This document shows, piece after piece, positions 55,101 through 64,000 of a DNA stretch of 64,000 bases. The stretch is from the NCBI GenBank assembly GCA_030248065.1, contig JASAMV010000638.1, positions 62,001-126,000 on the forward strand, read 5' to 3'. The stretch is from Rhynchonema sp. JSB1_4 (taxonomy: Eukaryota > Nematoda > Chromadorea > Monhysterida > Xyalidae). Numbering within the stretch: position 1 is the stretch's first letter; every line of letters starts with the position of its first letter. The notes under the pieces were generated by a model that was not told where the DNA came from, made no database searches, and worked only from the letters and a program-made list of their open reading frames with translations. The translations under genes and the position numbers were made by a program.

Positions 55101-57514
55101 TACGTGATCTTCAAGTCAAACCCATTTGAAACATCCCCTATTGCAGGCGTACCCAGCAGGCACGTGGGACGAGCTAACCGTCACGTTCACTTTCAAACGG
55201 CGCTACGGCTGGTACATCCTACAGGGCTACATCCCCACCTATCTGACCATATTCATTAGTTGGATCAGTTTCTACCTGGGCGTCAAAGCCATTCCAGCAC
55301 GAACTATGATCGGTGTCAACGCCCTTCTGGCGATGACCTTCCAATTCGGCAATATTATTCGAAATCTGCCCAGAGTCAGCTACGTGAAGGCCATTGATGT
55401 ATGGATGCTTGGGTTGGTGTAAATGATACATCCATTTCGCGTTAGGTACCAAGCGAAAATAAAGAGAAAAATCCGATGCTGCTTCGCGTCGGTTATCCAC
55501 AATCGTCGTCGCGTTCGTTTTCCTTAGGCTTGGACCCAGAAGACTAAAGGCCTAACTATACTTCGTTCTCTCAGAGAACAAAGAACAAATTCTCGCGCGC
55601 TGATTGGTCCACGTAAGTTCAACAGCCAATCAGCGCGCGAGAATTTGTTCTTTGTTCTCTGAGAGAACGAAGTATAGTTAGGCCTTTACAGTAGGCCTAG
55701 GCCCGAGCCTAAGTCCAAAGAGCATGCAAAAGTCGTTAAGAGTTCAAATACATTTTCAGTGGTATGACGTTCATATTTGCCTCGTTGCTCGAGCTCGCCG
55801 TCGTCGGGTACATGTCACGAAACGCCGATAATCCGTCAGCGAAGAAGAGAAGAACGTCGGCCAATGCTTCGTCACAAGGCGACGCCCCGTCAACGCATGA
55901 GCTCAAACCGGTAAAGGCGCACAGCACACAATGCGTTTTCGCGGTTTATAATGCACAAAAATAGAACACCCTATCGTCTACGACCATACCACGCTGAACG
56001 CACGCCATCCCGTCCGATCTGGCAAGTTAATCAGTGTCGGGCCTGGTTAGTACTTGGATCGGAGACGGCCTGGGAACACCAGGTGTCGTAGGCACTTTTT
56101 GCCGAAGGACTTTATACAAAAGGCCCAAGACGCTTTTCAAACCAGTTTAGGTCAGATCCAATCTATAGCTTTTTTCTATTTTTTAGACATCACCAATGCT
56201 GCCGGGCCCAAATGGTCTGGACGAGATCCGGTACGCGTGCGTTGAGCACACAAGAAGAACGTCACAAAGATCACGCAAGAGAATATGGAAGGTTGTTGAC
56301 ACAGCAGTCTTTAATCAGTTTTTTAAGTTTCTGTTGTCGGCACGATGAAACGTCCACACTCCATCATGTGGTACATCAAGGTAAACAAACAGCATCTTAT
56401 CCTGCAGCATGCACATCTTCACAACATGTCTTTCCTATCATGGCACATGGATAATCAGCATACGCGTTTCCATCGTACATGTACAGTTTCAAAAGAACGA
56501 AGATGCATAATGATTTGAGAATCTGGTTTGATGGTGGCCTAATCGCGTGTGATGGTACAACAGACGCTGACTGTTCATGTCCCTGCACTACCCAACCAAT
56601 TCATGTTTCAGGCCATATTCTGCTGCAGTCGTATGACGCCCGAACTGATCGATTCAATGTCAATGGTGATGTTCCCAACAGCGTTCTTCACGTTCAACGC
56701 GTTCTATTGGGGTTACTATTTGACCGTCGTTGACCCCACTTAGCCGGGGCCACTATTTGCACCAGACTATAAAACCAACTCATTCCAACCCACTGCTCCT
56801 TTAAGTAGAGAAGCAATACACAACACACACGTGATGCTTTTCTTCCTTGATGGCTCAAGAGCTTCAAAATTGTGAAATTTTTTAGATATTCTTGGAGACA
56901 AACTGCAAACTGTGTTAAGTATCGACAATGTTTGTGGTTTGTCGTTCTTTCGAATTTCTGGCCAGTTGCTTCTCGTTTGAAAAACGCATTGCGTTTAAAA
57001 TCTTAAAATCCATTGTATTGATTTTTTCTGCTTTACTGTGTCAATTTCTATAGTCAGCTCTCATGCTAAAAAACAATATTATATGACAGCGTTGCTTGTT
57101 ACATGTTTGCTGCGCTTTTATTTTGTGGAATTTTTTATTATTATTATTGCTGTGTGCTCTGGTTACGGTTTGTTTAAATAATAAAAGAATGCAAATGTTT
57201 GATCTATAAAATAAAAAAAAGAAAAATGTTGTATATACTTACCCCCTTCCAACAATGCAGCGCAGAGCCTCCAAATGACCACAAGCCGCTGCCCAGTGCA
57301 CTGGGGTCATGCCAGAATAGTCACGATAATTCATTTGACGTTTTGAGCCTGCTTATGTACTGTATATCACCGACATTTAGTAACAGGTTTTTAGCGACAT
57401 GAAAATCAAAAGTGCACCTGTTTTGAGCAAGTCGACCCGGCCATCTTTCGCGGCGAAAATAAAGAATCGTACATGCTTTTGATGGTTTCGGACTACCTTC
57501 GATTCAGGTGCCAT
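46191..57514 (-). CDS. SANS/ANKS4B-type ankyrin-repeat scaffold protein, complete, 5 exons, about 345 aa
   Basis: Exons 57514-57418, 57348-57243, 47604-47460, 47368-47306 and 46817-46191 join in frame to 1038 bases. Start is the ATG at 57514. Residues 15-135 form ankyrin repeats ([47 protein letters not shown] then [24 protein letters not shown]). A basic helical segment follows ([20 protein letters not shown]), as in USH1G/SANS and ANKS4B, which organise submembrane actin structures. Those proteins normally end in a SAM domain; I see none. This frame instead ends TFIV, a possible class II PDZ ligand, with an AATAAA about 20 bases past the stop. The 9.6-kb intron 2 (47605-57242) hosts a whole gene on the other strand. 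Confidence 0.88.
47718..48135. repeat. Two nested inverted repeats in intron 2 of the SANS-like gene
   Basis: First hairpin about 47723-47815: GAACGAAAGCAGTAATCAAAAC against its inverted partner around a short loop. Second: about 47855-47897 (GGTATTGGTTGCACAATGAC) is inverted at about 48088-48130. Both look like MITE remnants. Confidence 0.6.
48577..48775 (-). CDS. Candidate single exon of unknown gene
   Basis: Minus-strand exon-like block of 199 bp between an acceptor (TTTTTCGTCGCAG) and a donor (AAC|GTAAGA), open in one phase and reading ...[20 protein letters not shown]...[16 protein letters not shown]... I do not recognise the family and could not find convincing neighbouring exons. It lies inside intron 2 of the SANS-like gene, whose own exon phases do not need it. 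It could be an alternative exon, a relic or chance. Confidence 0.3.
48780..53620. other. Intronic/intergenic stretch without recognised genes
   Basis: Within intron 2 of the SANS-like gene and upstream of the nested channel gene. A possible exon-like block on the minus strand near 52325-52500 ends at a plausible donor (CTCAG|GTAACG) but I could not link it to a family. Nothing else is supported; the channel promoter is probably at the right end. Confidence 0.45.
53669..56743 (+). CDS. Cys-loop ligand-gated anion channel (nematode ACC/LGC amine-acetylcholine type), complete, 8 exons, about 429 aa
   Basis: Plasma-membrane pentameric neurotransmitter-gated channel subunit. Exons: 53669-53906, 54137-54276, 54622-54903, 55147-55412, 55760-55910, 56187-56214, 56328-56380 and 56612-56743, summing to 1290 bases in frame. 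The start at 53669 is tentative (a second in-frame ATG lies at 53624); a hydrophobic leader follows. Seen: [11 protein letters not shown], the Cys-loop from C159 to C173 with 13 residues between, M1 (about 240-264), the P270-A271-R272 motif before M2 that marks anion selectivity, the [10 protein letters not shown] pore segment, [16 protein letters not shown]3 in exon 5 and M4 in exon 8. The ligand cannot be read from sequence. Exon 6 (28 bp) is set by phase and is the least certain. The gene lies antisense inside intron 2 of the SANS-like gene. Confidence 0.92.
55547..55686. mobile_element. 140-bp palindromic MITE with TA target site
   Basis: Arms of about 60 bp beginning AAGGCCTAACTATACTTCG are almost perfectly inverted, and TA flanks both ends (55545-55546 and 55687-55688). 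It sits in intron 4 of the channel gene. Confidence 0.75.
55945..55951 (+). promoter_or_regulatory. TATA-like element upstream of the 5S rRNA gene
   Basis: TTTATAA about 31 bases before the 5S start. An upstream TATA-like box near -30 is common for RNA polymerase III 5S genes in invertebrates. The internal control region is in the gene itself. Confidence 0.45.
55976..56094 (+). rRNA. 5S rRNA: 5S ribosomal RNA
   Basis: A 119-nt sequence with the conserved 5S core: ACGCCATCCCGTCCGATCTG, then the internal promoter C-box GGATCGGAGACGG. The first nine bases (GTCTACGAC) pair with GTCGTAGGC at the 3' end, including one G-U pair, and CCTGG/CCAGG arms form helix IV-V, so the copy looks structurally intact. 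A T run (56096-56100) follows as a pol III terminator. It resembles nematode 5S genes. It lies in intron 5 of the channel gene (55911-56186), same strand, as a single copy here. Confidence 0.95.
56096..56100 (+). terminator. Pol III oligo-T terminator of the 5S gene
   Basis: Five T residues immediately after the 3' end of the 5S rRNA sequence, the usual RNA polymerase III stop signal. Confidence 0.75.
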
Positions 57515-58300
57515 GACTTGTGTGGCGTATACGTCCAAGGATTTTTAACCGATAGATCTAAAACCAGTAAAATTTACCAGCAGTAAAATACTCAGAGTGT
57601 GAATTTAGGACACGCAAGAATCACGTGTTCGCGAATCTTCATCACAAATCAGCCTCTAAAATTTATGAGCGTCGAAGTTTGAATTACGCAGCGGAATAAA
57701 CAAATCGTTCATTCGGGTGGATACAAATATAAATAAGAGCAATATAAAAGTATGTATTGTTTGTACTAAATATAAATTGTGTCCACGCGTGCGAGTTGTA
57801 TACCACGGTCACTTATTCTGGGGTGCAGCGCACAAATTTATGTCAAACAATACAGTATAATTGAGGATGTAGGTATAGAAACAAAGCCGAAATATAAATA
57901 AGTGACAGGATTTGTTACTCCCCTTCAACTCCCACAAAAGCCGGGCCCAGCAAACAGTGAATAAATGGGATTAGAATACCATGCGGGTACATCTACTTCA
58001 TAAAAAGACATGACCAATAAATAAAGAATTTTTTGGGCCATACCTTAGTTGCAATTGTCTATGTAGTGTAAGCACCTGTGACGAGAAAAGCCTGCTTTAC
58101 ATAAAGAAGAGTCTAAATAGAATTGGTATTAAGCGATGCATCAGCTAATTCAAGGCTATCCTTGGCAACCAAATTTTTGTCAAAACGTAGGATGTTGCTT
58201 TTGCTTGTACCCATGGAAACCGAAATGAATATTTGGTGTATTATTTGCTCTGGTTCGTTATTGTCTGTGTGTGTAAAACGTGCACGAAAAACACAATGCA
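57515..58300. other. Region upstream of the SANS-like gene
   Basis: Lies between the start codon of the SANS-like gene (57514) and the MULE-like element. A/T-rich; presumably contains that gene's promoter and 5' UTR. No exon or RNA gene recognised. Confidence 0.45.
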
Positions 58301-58308
58301 ATTTGAAT

Positions 58309-61300
58309 GGAAGTCGGCCAAGACGTAGGGCCGGTCAAGACGTAAGGTTCGGCGACACGTAGGGTTGGACAAGACGTAGGGTACAAGCGGCAAGACGTAG
58401 GGTTCACTGGAAAACACGTAGGGTTCACTGGTCAAGACGTAGGGTTCATGAAATCTAAAAAGTTTGAAAAGTGGTAGGAATCTGCCATGCATGGAGATGT
58501 ATTACCGTGGTTCAGTGCATGGCATTCACCCACTCTGTTTCAAGTCATATTGTGCATGGGATATGCACGATTGGACCGTTTTATCCGAAACATCACAAGT
58601 TGTCAAAAATATGACATATACCCCTTACAAGGTAAATGTTCAATTAGCAAGCACGCAAGCTGAAATGAGCTGCACGTCTCCTTACCGATTTCAACCATTC
58701 AGTACCAAACAATTCCGGCTGCGATGCTGAACACATTGGTTGTACTCATTTTACGGTTGCTTAAAGTTTCGTTGGTCAAATGAGCGTATACGCCCATGTG
58801 CACCTGCCATGGTACATACATACATATACTGTACGTCAGCTGCGCGCATGTGCACCTGCCCTGCACATATGTACATACATATATGTTGTGACCTTGTTCT
58901 TTACTGTACTTTATATTCGCACATGCACACTTTATCTGATAATATAAATGGTTTTACAGCAACAAATAATATGTATTGTACCGTATCATGTAAAGCGAAA
59001 CCACTCAGAAATACACAAACCCCCGTTCCCATAGGCGTACCCGTCGACGTAGCACAAATGAATAAATGACATCAGACAGATGGCATAAAGCCAGAAAAAC
59101 AAGAAATTTGAAAATTCAAGTGGACAGGACAAGTAGTAAAGGTGACAGAGACCCCAAAATGGGCGTAAAAGTATGTAATATGTTTACTGTATGTACATAT
59201 TCAGGATGCAACAAAATTAGACAAAATGTGCGGCTCCACAACAAAAAAATCAGAAAATATGAGCTGTATCATCAAATGCAGGAACAACGCGAGTAAAGCA
59301 ATCTGGCCAAAATAAAATAATAATCCATTTCACAAGTCTAAATACAAAGCCTCATTGGGATGCGCAATTGGGGAGCGCAATGTGTCAATTGAAGAGAGCG
59401 ACGGCGAACCATGTGAATGCATAAATCTGGGATCGCGAATCAAAACATCATTCTGTTCGTCGTTCAAAACGAATACATCGTGACGGCGGTGGGCGGCGCC
59501 TTCCGGTAGGGGCGTTGACGTAGCCTGAATAGAAAAGGGCAAAATTGAACGGTACAGTGACAGTTCGTTTCAGTAACTTCATCGAAGAACAACGTACCGC
59601 TGTGCACCTGATGTTTCACGCATTGAGTAGCTGTGCAGATTTATAGTGGTGCACGAACGACTCACTCCAGATGGAAGGTCCGGCAGCGCAGAGGGTTGAG
59701 GGTCGTTGGGTGGGGCCGGTGGGGGTGGCATCGAACTGGCAGCGGCCTGTTCATCCTCAGACGATGAATCGGCGTCCCTTGATTCGAAATTCGGGTCACC
59801 AAATTCGGCGGTGTGTTCCTGTCTGTGGGCCTGCAGCGCCTGTGCCAGCACTCGTTTGCGACGTTTCTGAATTTGATTGATCTTGTTCTCATAAAAACAT
59901 GAAAGAAAAAAGCTGATAAATATAACCTCTTTCTTATTCTCAGTTCCAGCGCCCAAATTGTGACCTTGATGTCGAATGTACATCATCAGATCGTGAATTG
60001 GCGGGTTGAATCCATAATTGGCATCTGAAAATACAAGAATGTCGCTTAAATCGGCGTGTACCGAAGCAAAAGCAAAATTAATGGCTTTACCCGTTGATCG
60101 CGGTCGATTTCATGCCCGATTTCAGGCCAATCTCTTCAAATCTCAATGCAACACAAAAACTTAGTCACTCACAGAGCCATAATGAAAACTGCATGTGCGG
60201 AATTCGTGCGTTGCGAAATTTGCCCGGCAGCCACCGATGGCACCACTTTCGAAATCAAATCTCCATCGTTTGTGCACAATCATTTCGTTGGTTCGTGCCT
60301 CAACGGATCCTTTGATGATTTGGAACATTTTCGTGTATGTGGCTCCTTCCTTATCAGGGAGCAGTGCCCACCACAATGGCACTGCTTCGGTTCGGGTCAG
60401 TATATTTGATTCAAATGCCGATCAGTTTCAACCGGTGCTGGACCGAAGTCCGATTCGGGATCGAAGCATCGCTTGGCGCGCCTCATTGCTGCCAAAAATA
60501 CAACAAAGCAAAGGAAACTGTGCACACGCGCACACGCAACTGAATATGATTCTGAACAATGCACAGCACACAGTTTGAAGGTGCCGCCGTATAATGTTGC
60601 ACAACCATCAGCTGTGGTTTGGTTTCACTGCGGCACTCTTTCATTGTCTGGTGCACGTATGCCAGCGTGCACCTGACGTATATACTGTATGTATACATAG
60701 ATTGGTAGAGTGTGGGTGCATGTCGACATGTGATAACAGACCAAGGTCACAACACATACCGAAATACAGTATATGTATAGTTCAGCCACGTGCTCATGAG
60801 ACGACTCTTTTTAAAGCTTGCTCGGCCAGATTCAAAAATGCGCCGGCTACACGGGTTTTCGCAAACGAAAGAAAGAGATTGGGCCGAGAGACATGATGAC
60901 AAGTTCCAGCTAGCTGACCTCAACTTGTTGCGTGCTTACGCGAACAGCAACGTCGTTCAACACACAAATGTTTTGGGAGTCAAAAGGGAATTTACGCACC
61001 GAGGTGGAGAGCGTGTTTTTGAAAAATACATGCATTTCTCTTTCTTTCATTTCCGAAATACGTGGAACCGGAACATTATTGGATCCGTTCAAGTCAACTT
61101 CAAAATAAGTCGTCTCATGAGTTCGTGGTTGGACTATATGTATGTATGTACTATGGCAGGTGCACATGCGCGCAGCTGACGTACATATATGTATATGTAT
61201 GTATGTACCATGGCAGGTGCACATGGGCGTATATCGCTCATTTGACCAACGAAACTTCAAGCAACCGTGAAATGAGTACAACCAATGTATTCAGCATCGC

Positions 61301-61719
61301 AGCCGGAATTGTTTGGTACCTGAATGGTTGAAATCGGTTAAGGTACGCACGTGCCAGCTTCATTTCAGCTTGCGTGCTTGCTAATTGAACATTTACCTTG
61401 TAAGGGGTATATGTCATATTTTTGACAACTTGTGATGTTTCGGATAAAACGGTCCAATCGTGCATATCCCATGCACAATATGACTTGAAACAGAGTGGGT
61501 GAATGCCATGCACTGAACCACGGTAATACATCTCCATGCATGGCAGATTCCTACCACTTTTCAAACTTTTTAGATTTCATGAACCCTACGTCTTGACCAG
61601 TGAACCCTACGTGTTTTCCAGTGAACCCTACGTCTTGCCGCTTGTACCCTACGTCTTGTCCAACCCTACGTGTCGCCGAACCTTACGTCTTGACCGGCCC
61701 TACGTCTTGGCCAGGTACC
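58309..61719 (-). mobile_element. MULE-like (Mutator superfamily) DNA transposon with ~580-bp terminal inverted repeats
   Basis: 3411-bp element. Terminal inverted repeats cover about 58309-58890 and 61135-61719, are nearly identical inward of the extreme end, and carry six or seven copies of ACGTAGGG close to each terminus. The direct repeat ATTTGAAT flanks both ends (58301-58308 and 61720-61727), an 8-bp target duplication. Long inverted repeats, an 8-9 bp duplication and the transposase remnant inside fit the Mutator superfamily. The inner parts of the arms hold GTGCACCTGCC and TACATA-rich repeats. Confidence 0.85.
59330..60381 (-). pseudogene. MULE transposase, C-terminal part (decayed or internally deleted)
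   Basis: Exon-like blocks: 60381-60169 (PLWWALLPDKEGATYTKMF ... DFESGAIGG ... TCSFHYGS), 60133-60091 (IGLKSGMKSTAIN), 60024-59927 (ANYGFNPPIHDLMMYIR), 59881-59666 (basic, then acidic/proline-rich) and 59524-59330 ending in a stop. LLPDK, DFE and C-x-FH are hallmarks of the MULE transposase catalytic core. The N-terminal part with the first catalytic Asp and any zinc finger is not found upstream, and the phase between the second and third blocks does not close. I therefore treat it as non-functional. The last three blocks do splice in frame with good donors. Confidence 0.7.
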
Positions 61720-61727
61720 ATTTGAAT

Positions 61728-64000
61728 ACGTAATGCTGCTCCCATGGGGCAGTGGTGTGCGCACATGGTGAGCTTGAATGAATGCTTGATTTCTGGGTGT
61801 AAAAAGCCAGGTGCAGACTGCTCAGTGTGTATACCTCTTGCATTTTTTGTTTCCTGCGTTTTTACGACGTTTATAGGATTCAATGCTTACCCTGGTGGTG
61901 GAATGGCTGAGTATGTAATTTAGTGAATCAGAACGGTTGTGTTTGTCGCTGCGTACGGTCCAACTGATGTTCCAAGCAACATAATCATGATTTGACATGA
62001 TCACGTTGATTATGCGTACCAGTGGTTATGATATACTGTAACTTGTCGTTTCCAATATTGCCCCTTCACATGGGTGTATACTATTCGCTACCTGGTACCA
62101 AACGATAAAAACAGACACACCAAAACCAACTCCATTAACCATTTACACTTGCTCAAAATGAGATTCCACTCACTGACTGGACACTTTAGGTGCACTGCCC
62201 CTCTCAGGTGCACACAATACGAAACGGCAAAAACTACTCGAATAACCTGTCTGTCAACAAAACTTGGTCCAACAGCTAGGGTACAAATTGTGTAGTAAAA
62301 GTTTGGCGTCTAGATCAGAGGGTTCCAGATAGTGGGACTGCACGTCTGTGGAGGTGTACCTTTCATCAAGCGAGTGCATTTTGCAAGCAAGAGCGACCAT
62401 TTTACGCGCGTCAACAAGATTTTTGTTTTGCGCGTTTCAGCACGTTTCTTCCAGAGGACAGAGGAGTGTGGGGGAGCCAGCTGGTCCTGGCGAAGTTGTT
62501 CCTTTGGTTTACGTGACACACCAAGACCACCAAAAACTGACCGGGGCTCTTTCGCCATAATTCTTGTGATCAACTACAAACACTAAACCAGGTATCAACC
62601 AATCTGAGATTTTGCCTGAATATCAGGTTGAAGTTGAAAAATAAGGAAGAGGAACTAGTGAATGGTCAACTTGTGGCAACCAAAAGGCAGTGAGCTTTAA
62701 TTTTTGGTGTCCCAGGTTTGTCCCAGTCTACAGCCAAGCCCAGACACCAACCGAGTGTGCGCGCATCCAGTAAACAGCTATTTTCACCGATTCAACTTTC
62801 AACGTGCAACTCAATGCGGACGTTTCATCATAGACATAGGGTTGGGTTGGCGCAAATATGGGACAAAACTTTGAAATTGATAGTGTTTTAGGATTGTTTT
62901 GCGGTTTGAACAGTGGGAATGATTTTCAGGCACAGGATTCTTGTCACACAACATCACCGGCTGTAATATCGCATCGGCTAAGAGCAACAAACCTCTGTAA
63001 TGTCAGCTTTCACCAAAAAGTTTTCTGCACATTTTCAAGCTGGTGTGCATCCATTGGTAAAGGGGAGAGGATACCACTAAGCCGCAGGCAAGCTGCAACG
63101 CTGAGTGTGTTCACATTTCTGTGCGGGGCCAGAAAGATTTCTACCAGTTTTCATTCTTTACACACTGCACGTATACAACACATTGAAGTCCGAAAGTCGC
63201 AAAAAATTGTTACCCTGCGAAGGCCGCGCGTGTGGTGTCAGTAACAGGGAGCTCGTACAAGCTGTAACTTGTGTTGCACTGCCCTTTCCTTTGCATCACT
63301 GTGAAGCTCTATCGTAGTGCCTCCCGGCTTAAACAACCCCAGAAGTCAGCCGCTAACTGAAAACCGTGTTGGCTGTTTAAACGAATGCTCACAAGCAAAG
63401 ACAGACTTTTTAGCCGGTAAGTGGTGATTATTTAGAAATGCACAGGTTTCAGCTCGCATTTTCGCTGCTCGTGACATTTTTTACTACCTGAATATCCCTA
63501 AAGCTCCACATTCGGTGCAACACTAGCTTCGAACCCCACACCAGTTGTGACGACAATACGGAATATTTCTGCTGTCGGCTATGGCTTTGCGACCACCGGG
63601 CAAAAACACACATACACAACATGCGCGCTTGAGGATTTTTGGACTTTTTCTTGCTCTCGCAAGAAATCTTGAGCACGGGAAATCTGTTGTCGCATTAGTC
63701 GATGTTTCACGACACCCGACAACCAGATTGTCGCATAATTAGTGTCGTCATTTCTGCAAAGCATAGGCGGTCGCATAGCTCAAATCCAAAAAAGTACGTA
63801 CTGACGAGCAGAATAAACCCGATACCTTGTTTCTCGGTGCAGCCTTTCAGCCAACTTTGGCTGTTTGGTCTTCGTCTTTCTGTTTTCCGAACGCGCGCCA
63901 TTTGTTCTCATGTTTTTTATTGCTGTTCTGCTCAGCATTTTCTAGATCATGTCAACTGACCGGGTTTCGGAAGCTTTCAGAGACGTTTTTCTGAGGCTGT
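61728..64000. other. No recognised gene to the right edge
   Basis: Short open frames on both strands show no domain, splice context or repeat structure that I can support. No RNA gene or clear transposon seen. Confidence 0.45.

Noticed and set aside
55976..56094. A 5S-derived SINE instead of a 5S gene
   Set aside because: The full 119-nt molecule with a closing helix, internal arms and T-run terminator is present, with no tail of other sequence attached.
59330..60024. A captured host-gene fragment inside the MULE-like element (Pack-MULE)
   Set aside because: The first exons read as the C-terminal part of the MULE transposase itself, following its DFE and C-x-FH motifs, so capture is not needed.
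62332..62586. Opposing open frames of about 85 codons near the right edge
   Set aside because: Mirror frames on opposite strands of the same DNA, no domain and no splice signals.

Overview
This is eukaryotic, intron-rich genomic DNA, most probably from a nematode. The 5S rRNA gene, the acetylcholine/amine-type anion channel and the BEL/Pao element with a phlebovirus-like env region all resemble nematode versions, and the many introns have GT-AG ends. The species or clade cannot be fixed from this window. I built the spliced models by hand from splice signals, reading phase and protein families. Each complete model closes in frame.

Layout. (1) 0-15.7 kb: the 5' half of an SLC4 bicarbonate-transporter gene (copy B, minus strand, running off the left edge). 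Two of its introns are swollen by mobile DNA. One holds a 9.4-kb BEL/Pao retrovirus-like element with identical LTRs. The other holds a 3.2-kb foldback element with arms of about 1.56 kb. (2) 17.6-31.8 kb: a complete 26-exon SLC4 paralogue (copy A, minus), with MITEs, a pogo-like element, a SINE-like unit and microsatellite DNA in its introns. (3) 34.3-39.3 kb: a complete Golgi pH regulator (GPHR/GPR89) gene (minus), whose first intron is full of low-complexity repeats. (4) 39.5-46.2 kb: repeats, a LINE endonuclease fragment and MITEs. (5) 46.2-57.5 kb: a five-exon ankyrin scaffold gene of the SANS/ANKS4B type (minus). Its 9.6-kb second intron contains, on the opposite strand, a complete Cys-loop anion-channel gene, and an intron of that gene contains a 5S rRNA gene. 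(6) 58.3-61.7 kb: a MULE-like DNA transposon with long terminal inverted repeats, an 8-bp target duplication and a decayed transposase. (7) 61.7-64 kb: nothing recognised.

The host proteins are mostly membrane biology: two bicarbonate transporters, an organellar pH/anion channel, a ligand-gated anion channel and a submembrane scaffold. Four of the five protein genes (both SLC4 copies, GPHR, SANS-like) lie on the minus strand in series. The channel and the 5S gene are nested in the plus orientation. I see no sign that these genes form an operon. The most notable structures are the three-level gene nesting, the intact young env-bearing BEL/Pao element and the large foldback element.
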